Assembly (NCBI GenBank): GCA_005880075.1
Contig: VBJT01000188.1
Span: 1,447 to 10,926, forward strand
Source: Chloroflexota bacterium
GTDB lineage: Bacteria > Chloroflexota > Dehalococcoidia > SM23-28-2 > RBG-16-64-32
Reading direction: 5' to 3'
Length of the DNA: 9,480 nucleotides
The translations under genes and the position numbers were made by a program. This document shows, piece by piece, positions 5,342 through 9,480 of the stretch (position 1 is its first letter; each line of letters starts with the position of its first letter). The notes below the pieces were generated by a model. It was not told the origin of the DNA and made no database searches. It saw only the letters and a list, made by a program, of their open reading frames with translations.

Positions 5342-6786
5342 AGCAAGCGTTTCGATTCCCCCGGCGAGACCTGGCGAGAGAAGTGCGGCGTATTCGGCGT
5401 CTACGCGCCCGGTGAAGACGTATCCCGCATCACCTTTTACGGTATCTATGCCCTCCAGCACCGCGGTCAGGAGAGCGCCGGCATCGCTACTGCCGACGGC
5501 TTCGGCATCCACCTACATAGCGGCATGGGCCTCGTCTCGCAAGTCTTCGAGGAGAACGACCTCGGCTACCTGCCCGGCCACGCCGCGATCGGTCATACGC
5601 GCTACTCGACGACCGGCTCCAGCCGCAAGGAGAACGCCCAGCCTGTTCGCGTCGATGGCGCGCACGGCCCGCTCGCGATGGGGCACAACGGCAACCTGAT
5701 CAACGCGGAGCTGCTGCGCTACGACCTCGAGAGCCAGGGCCACGAGTTCACCGGTTCCACCGATACTGAAGTCGCCGCCAAGATGCTAGCGTCCGCCCCG
5801 GGCGCCGACTGGTTAGAGCGCGCATCGAACACGATGAAGGCGCTGGCCGGCGCTTACTGCCTCGTCGCCCTCACGCCCGACGTCCTCATCGCAATGCGCG
5901 ACCCCTACGGCGTACGGCCGCTCTGCATCGGCAAGCTAAACGGCAACGGCTGGATCGTCGCTTCCGAAAGCTGCGCCCTCGACCACCTCGGTGCTGAATT
6001 CGTGCGCGAGGTGGAGCCCGGTGAGGCGGTCGTTATCGACGAACAAGGCCTCCACGCGATGCAGGCGGTCGAGAAGAAGCGCAACGCCCTCTGCGTCTTC
6101 GAGTACATCTACTTCGCCCGCCCCGACAGCATAATCCGCGGCAAGCTGCTCCACCCGATGCGCATGAACATGGGCCGCGAGCTGGCGCGCCAGGCGCCGG
6201 TGGATGCCGACTTGGTAATTGGCGTGCCGGACTCCGCCACGGCCGCCGCGCCGAGGGGCTCGTCAAGAACCGCTACGTCGGCCGCACCTTCATCCAGCCC
6301 GACCAGCGCATGCGCGACCAGGGCGTCTACCTGAAGTTCAATCCGATGCGACAGGTCATTGAAGGCAAGCGCCTCGTCGTCGTCGATGATTCAATCGTCC
6401 GCGGCACCACTACGCCGAAGGTCGTCGAGATGCTGCGCAAGGCCGGCGCGAAAGAGGTGCACATGCGCATCTGCGCGCCGCCGATCCGCCATCCCTGCCA
6501 CTTCGGGATCGATATGGCTACGCAGTGGGAGCTGATCGCCGCCAAGCAGGAGATCGAGCAGATACGGCAGCACATCGGCGCCGACAGCCTCGCCTACCTC
6601 ACGATCGAGGGCCTCATGAGCGCCGTGGAGCAGCCGAAGGACAGCTTCTGCACCGCCTGCTTTACCGGCGAATACCCGATGCCGGTCCAACTCCAGATGG
6701 ACAAGCTCGTCTTCGAGCGCGCCGGTCGAGGTGGGAAGCGTGTGCCGGTCGGCGTCGCCTGGAGTTGGGAAGAAGACCGCCGCTAG
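5336..6786 (+). pseudogene. purF: Amidophosphoribosyltransferase PurF, disrupted by an out-of-frame deletion
   Basis: PurF makes 5-phosphoribosylamine from PRPP and glutamine, the first step of purine synthesis. Counting from GTG 5336, a propeptide of 16 residues precedes the nucleophile Cys17 (CGVFGVY). The N-terminal glutaminase motifs follow, including IGHTRYSTTG and GHNGNLINA. The [4Fe-4S] ligands are all present: Cys in ALCVFEYIYF (253), HPCHFG, and FCTACFTGEYP near the C-terminus. The PRPP loop VVVDDSIVRGTT is also intact. The first frame stays correct to VIGVPDSAT near 6241. The continuation AEGLVKNRYVGRTFIQP is in another frame from 6250, so about 34 bases (remainder 1 on division by 3), normally encoding an AAIGYA..SGIPY-like stretch, are missing. 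As written, the first frame ends at 6334 and no functional enzyme is made. TTG 5330 is an alternative start with worse spacing to GGCAGG. Confidence 0.92.
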
Positions 6787-6928
6787 ACGATCAGACTGCA
6801 CCCAGAACCGCAATTCGGAAATTATTGTGCCGCCCATCGCATATCATCTGTTACGCCAGTGCGCTAATCTAGAGTAGCCCGAAGTTTCTAGCCCTTGGGG
6901 GCATTACACGCGAAAAGAGGAGGATCCC

Positions 6929-8323
6929 ATGACGCAAGCGCCCACGATCGACAATGCCGCCGTTGACCAGCTCGCGCAGGGCTTCAGTGGCCGCATTCTG
7001 CGCGACGGCGACGATGGCTACGACGCTGCGCGTTCAATCTTCAACGCCATGATCGACCGCCGCCCAGCGGTCATCGCCCAACCGGCGAACGCCGCCGATG
7101 TCTCCGCCGCAGTGAAATTCGCGGCCCAGCACGACCTTCTCGTCTCGGTGAAGGGGGGCGGACATGCCGCGTCTGGCCATGCGGTCACCGAAGGCGGCCT
7201 CATGATCGACCTCGCGCTGCTCAACGAGATAAAGGTTGATCCGCAGGCCAAGACGGCCGTCGCGGGCGGCGGAGCGAAGTGGGGAGAGGTGGATGCTGCC
7301 ACGCAGGCTCACGGCCTCGCCGTGACCGGCGGCCGCGTCCCGAGCACCGGCATCGGCGGCCTCACTCTCGGCAGCGGCTCCGGCTGGCTCGAGCGCAAGC
7401 TCGGCTACACGGTGGATAACATGCTCGGCGCCGAAGTGGTGCTCGCCAGCGGCGATATCGTCCACGCCAGCGAGAGCGAGAATTCGGACCTCTTCTGGGG
7501 CCTGCGTGGCGGCGGCGGCAACTACGGGATCGTCACTAAGTTCGAATATCGCCTGCACGAGATCGGCCCGACGGTCTTCGGCGGCATGCTCGTCTTCCCG
7601 CGTTTCCGGGCGGGCGAGGTGATCCGAGCCTACCGCGACTTCATGGAGACCGCCAAGGATGATTTCGGCGGCGCTGTCGGGCTCCTCTGCGCCCCTCCGG
7701 AGGAGTTTGTGCCTGAGCCGATGCACGGGATGCCAATCGTCGCGGTCGTTGTCTGCTACACGGGGAAGCCGGAAGATGGGCCAGCCGCGATGAAGCCTAT
7801 CCTGGACCTCGGGCCGGTAATGAACATGACGCAGCCGATGCCTTACGTCGAGGTTCAGAAGCTGATCGAGGCCGGCAACCAGCCGGGCTTCCAGCAGTAC
7901 TGGAAGGCGGAGATGCTCCCCGAGCTTCCCGACGAGGCGATCGACGCGCTCACTACTGCCACTGCGGAGCCGCGCTCGACGATGACGGCCGTCATTGTCA
8001 TGCCGCTCGGCGGAGCGGTCCATCGGGTGTCCGACGACGCGACGGCGATGGGCTGGCGCGGCGCCAAGTGGGGCATCCACATGCTGGGCCAGTGGGCGGA
8101 TGCCAGCGAGGACGATGAGCAGATCGCCTGGGTGCGCGCGGTCGACGCCGCCATCCAGCCGTGGGCGCAGGAAGGCACGTATCTCAACTACCTGATGGAC
8201 GAGGGCGAGCAGCGCGTCAAGGAAAGCTTCGGCGCGCACTACAAGCGTATGGAAGAACTGAAGAACAAGTACGACCCGATCAACTTCTTCCGCCTCAACC
8301 CGAACATCAAGCCGACGGTTTAG
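6929..8323 (+). CDS. FAD-linked oxidase, berberine-bridge-enzyme (BBE)-like, VAO/PCMH family
   Basis: A 464-residue flavoprotein. The N-terminal half has a PCMH-type FAD domain: SVKGGGHAASGH (73-84), where His79 is at the position that binds FAD covalently through the 8-alpha carbon, then GGRVPSTGIGGLTLGSGSGW (134-153) and GLRGGGGNYGIVT (191-203). The C-terminus ends in the BBE signature YDPINFFRLNPNI. The cysteine that gives a second flavin bond in bicovalent members is absent; GGRVP stands there, so a single covalent bond is expected. The ATG at 6929 has a strong AGGAGG at 6918-6923. Family members oxidise alcohols, sugars or secondary metabolites with O2 or other acceptors; the substrate here is unknown. 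No signal peptide is seen. It lies between purF and purM on the same strand, about 140 bases from each. Confidence 0.93.
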   Translation: MTQAPTIDNAAVDQLAQGFSGRILRDGDDGYDAARSIFNAMIDRRPAVIAQPANAADVSAAVKFAAQHDLLVSVKGGGHAASGHAVTEGGLMIDLALLNEIKVDPQAKTAVAGGGAKWGEVDAATQAHGLAVTGGRVPSTGIGGLTLGSGSGWLERKLGYTVDNMLGAEVVLASGDIVHASESENSDLFWGLRGGGGNYGIVTKFEYRLHEIGPTVFGGMLVFPRFRAGEVIRAYRDFMETAKDDFGGAVGLLCAPPEEFVPEPMHGMPIVAVVVCYTGKPEDGPAAMKPILDLGPVMNMTQPMPYVEVQKLIEAGNQPGFQQYWKAEMLPELPDEAIDALTTATAEPRSTMTAVIVMPLGGAVHRVSDDATAMGWRGAKWGIHMLGQWADASEDDEQIAWVRAVDAAIQPWAQEGTYLNYLMDEGEQRVKESFGAHYKRMEELKNKYDPINFFRLNPNIKPTV

Positions 8324-8358
8324 GCGCTCGTCGACTCGATTTTCGAGGGCGCTCCGAA

Positions 8359-8391
8359 CCGCTCATCCTGAGGCTCTCGTAGGACGGGCGG
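8359..8391. repeat. Imperfect hairpin of dispersed-repeat type
   Basis: CCGCTCATCCT (8359-8369) pairs with AGGACGGGCGG (8381-8391) over 11 positions with one G-T wobble and one A-C mismatch. Inside, GAG (8370-8372) pairs with CTC (8376-8378). The core CATCCTGAGGCTCTCG-AGGA resembles short palindromic repeats scattered between genes in many GC-rich bacteria (established, but recalled from memory). It follows the oxidase stop by 35 bases and could also end transcription or stabilise the mRNA, though there is no T-tract. Confidence 0.45.
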
Positions 8392-8452
8392 CGGCACACC
8401 ACGGCTACGTCCATCCGGCGCTGCGCCATCGCAGTTAGACCCGCGCGTCATC

Positions 8453-8458
8453 GATAAT
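8453..8458 (+). promoter_or_regulatory. -10 box of purM, predicting a leaderless transcript
   Basis: GATAAT matches the -10 consensus at 5 of 6 bases in an otherwise GC-rich gap and ends six bases before the purM GTG (8465). The predicted transcription start therefore falls on or next to the start codon. No Shine-Dalgarno sequence precedes purM, which fits leaderless translation. The -35 region is weak. Confidence 0.4.
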
Positions 8459-8464
8459 AAAAGT

Positions 8465-9480
8465 GTGACGAACCCCCCGCGCCCCTCTTACGCGGCGGCT
8501 GGAGTCGATGTAGACGCCGCCGAGGCGCTCATCTCACGCTACGCCGAAGCCGCGAAGGTCGCCCGTCGCCCTGAAGTCCTCGCCGACATCGGCCCCTTCG
8601 CCGGCCTGTTCGAGCTCGGACGGAAATACCGCGATCCGGTCCTCGTCGCCAGCACCGACAGTGTCGGGACGAAAGTGAAGCTCGCGGCGCTTCTCGGCCG
8701 CTACGTGGGCCTCGGTCACGATCTGGTGAACCATTGCGTCAACGACATCCTGACGGCCGGCGCCGAGCCACTATTCTTCCTCGATTACATCGGAAACTGC
8801 GGCCTCGGCGATGACGCCAAGGTTGCGCTGGTCCGCGGCGTCGCAGAAGGCTGCCACGAAGCCGGCTGCGCGCTCCTCGGCGGCGAGACCGCGGACATGC
8901 CCGGCACCTACGCCGAAGGCGACTTCGACCTCGTCGGCGCTATTGTCGGCGTCGTCGAGCGCGATTCGGTCATCGACGGCTCGCGGATTGAAGAAGGCAA
9001 CGTCCTCATCGGACTATCCTCGAATGGACTGCACACAAACGGCTACTCACTTGTCCGCAAGATCTTCAATGTCGGCATGGGCGGCGACCAAGCCGAAGAG
9101 CGGGCCGTCCTTGAGTCCAACTACCCCGGCCTCGAAACCACCCTCGGCGACGCCCTCCTCGAACACCACCGAAGCTATCTGAACGACCTCCGCCCTCTTC
9201 TTCACTCGGCACCCGGTACTCAGCACTTGGCACTCAACGGCATAGCGCACATCACCGGCGGCGGCATTCCCGGCAACGTCCCGCGAATCCTCCCCGGCGG
9301 TCTCGGCGCCCGCATAGACCGCGCCTCCTGGCGCGTCCCCGCTATATTCCGCCCGATCCAGGAACGCGGGGGCATCGATGACGACGAGATGTATCGCGCC
9401 TTCAACATGGGCCTTGGGCTCGTCCTCGTGGTCGCCCCGCAGGACGCCGAGGCGGTGCTCGCGCGGCTTCCGGACGCCTG
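8465..9480 (+). CDS. purM: Phosphoribosylformylglycinamidine cyclo-ligase PurM (3' end cut by the window)
   Basis: PurM converts FGAM plus ATP to AIR, the fifth step of purine synthesis, and belongs to the PurM/PurL/SelD ATP-binding superfamily. The frame from GTG 8465 gives 338 residues with no stop. Motifs in order are SYAAAGVDVDAAE (8-20), ASTDSVGTKVK (62-72), HDLVNHCVNDILTAGAEPLF (85-104), LLGGETADMPGTY (137-149), LSSNGLHTNGYSLVR (184-198), HITGGGIPGNVPR (262-274), and FNMGLGLVLV (313-322). Family members have about 345 residues, so a few tens of residues lie beyond the edge, allowing for a loop enlarged by about 7 residues here (246-258) that is encoded by a heptamer repeat. The start is chosen because it is the only start codon in frame before the conserved N-terminus. 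It has no ribosome site. Confidence 0.93.
   Translation, partial: MTNPPRPSYAAAGVDVDAAEALISRYAEAAKVARRPEVLADIGPFAGLFELGRKYRDPVLVASTDSVGTKVKLAALLGRYVGLGHDLVNHCVNDILTAGAEPLFFLDYIGNCGLGDDAKVALVRGVAEGCHEAGCALLGGETADMPGTYAEGDFDLVGAIVGVVERDSVIDGSRIEEGNVLIGLSSNGLHTNGYSLVRKIFNVGMGGDQAEERAVLESNYPGLETTLGDALLEHHRSYLNDLRPLLHSAPGTQHLALNGIAHITGGGIPGNVPRILPGGLGARIDRASWRVPAIFRPIQERGGIDDDEMYRAFNMGLGLVLVVAPQDAEAVLARLPDA
9203..9237 (+). repeat. Degenerate 7-bp tandem repeat inside purM
   Basis: Five consecutive heptamers read CACTCGG, CACCCGG, TACTCAG, CACTTGG, CACTCAA. They encode HSAPGTQHLALN (residues 247-258), in a surface loop just before the conserved HITGGG motif where other PurM proteins are shorter. 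The unit length of 7 means the reading frame shifts through the repeat. The five units (35 bases) are not a multiple of three, so the net insertion must have been adjusted to keep the frame. Confidence 0.55.

Noticed and set aside
6238..6256. Programmed frameshift or translational bypass as an explanation for purF (and the ATPase at 4513)
   Set aside because: Conserved residues are missing at the join, not just shifted in frame, and there is no slippery run or stimulatory structure. A deletion explains both.
7034..8239. 401-codon open frame on the - strand opposite the flavin oxidase
   Set aside because: Low-complexity Arg/Ala/His-rich translation with no ribosome site; explained by codon bias of the oxidase gene on the other strand.
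8465..8530. A possible third frameshift at the start of purM
   Set aside because: Reading from GTG 8465 the conserved N-terminus runs on without a break and the codon count fits the window end exactly, so no frameshift is claimed.
8811..9182. 123-codon + strand frame inside purM
   Set aside because: Ser/Ala/Pro-rich shadow of purM, whose motifs are continuous in the neighbouring frame across the same bases.
1..9480. CRISPR arrays, tRNA or rRNA genes, insertion sequence ends
   Set aside because: No regularly spaced repeats, no tRNA-like cloverleaf or rRNA segment, and no transposase-like frame or terminal repeat pair were found on reading both strands.

Overview
The window is GC-rich bacterial chromosome with strong G/C preference at third codon positions and tight spacing between genes. 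The mix of genes suggests a GC-rich aerobic, soil- or water-type bacterium. These genes are two soluble bacterial-type P450s, a small 3Fe-4S ferredoxin, a DrrA/DrrB-like ABC exporter, a BBE-like flavin oxidase, and [4Fe-4S]-type PurF with PurM. Chloroflexota or Actinomycetota are my best guesses, but the sequence does not fix the phylum.

Layout. Bases 1-100 hold the probable 3' end of an unidentified + strand gene. A control region follows (about 101-276) with a perfect 7-2-7 palindrome beside promoter-like elements. Next come two tandem paralogous cytochrome P450 genes (277-1560 and 1677-2900), the second with its own TATAAT in the gap. After a strong terminator-like hairpin comes a 65-residue ferredoxin (3038-3235), the probable electron donor of the P450s. 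Convergent to these, on the - strand, are an ABC-2 permease (3338-4159) and its ATPase (4156-5113), whose start codon lies upstream at 5113.

A divergent intergenic region (5114-5335) leads to purF (5336-6786, +), a BBE-like FAD oxidase (6929-8323, +), and purM (8465 to the window end, +, truncated by the edge). PurF makes phosphoribosylamine (step 1 of purine synthesis) and PurM closes the imidazole ring (step 5). The flavin oxidase between them has no evident purine role.

The most striking oddity is that two conserved genes, the ABC ATPase and purF, are each broken by a short out-of-frame loss (about 38 and about 34 bases by comparison with family sequences). In each case the two halves are otherwise well preserved. 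In the ATPase the missing piece includes the H-loop (switch histidine). In purF it lies just before the AEGLVKNRYVG segment. Loss of purF should cause purine auxotrophy, so either the assembly has lost these bases or the lesions are very recent. Other points are a heptanucleotide repeat inside purM, a probable leaderless start for purM, and hairpins and inverted repeats around several promoters. I found no CRISPR array, RNA gene, insertion sequence or clearly novel multi-gene system.
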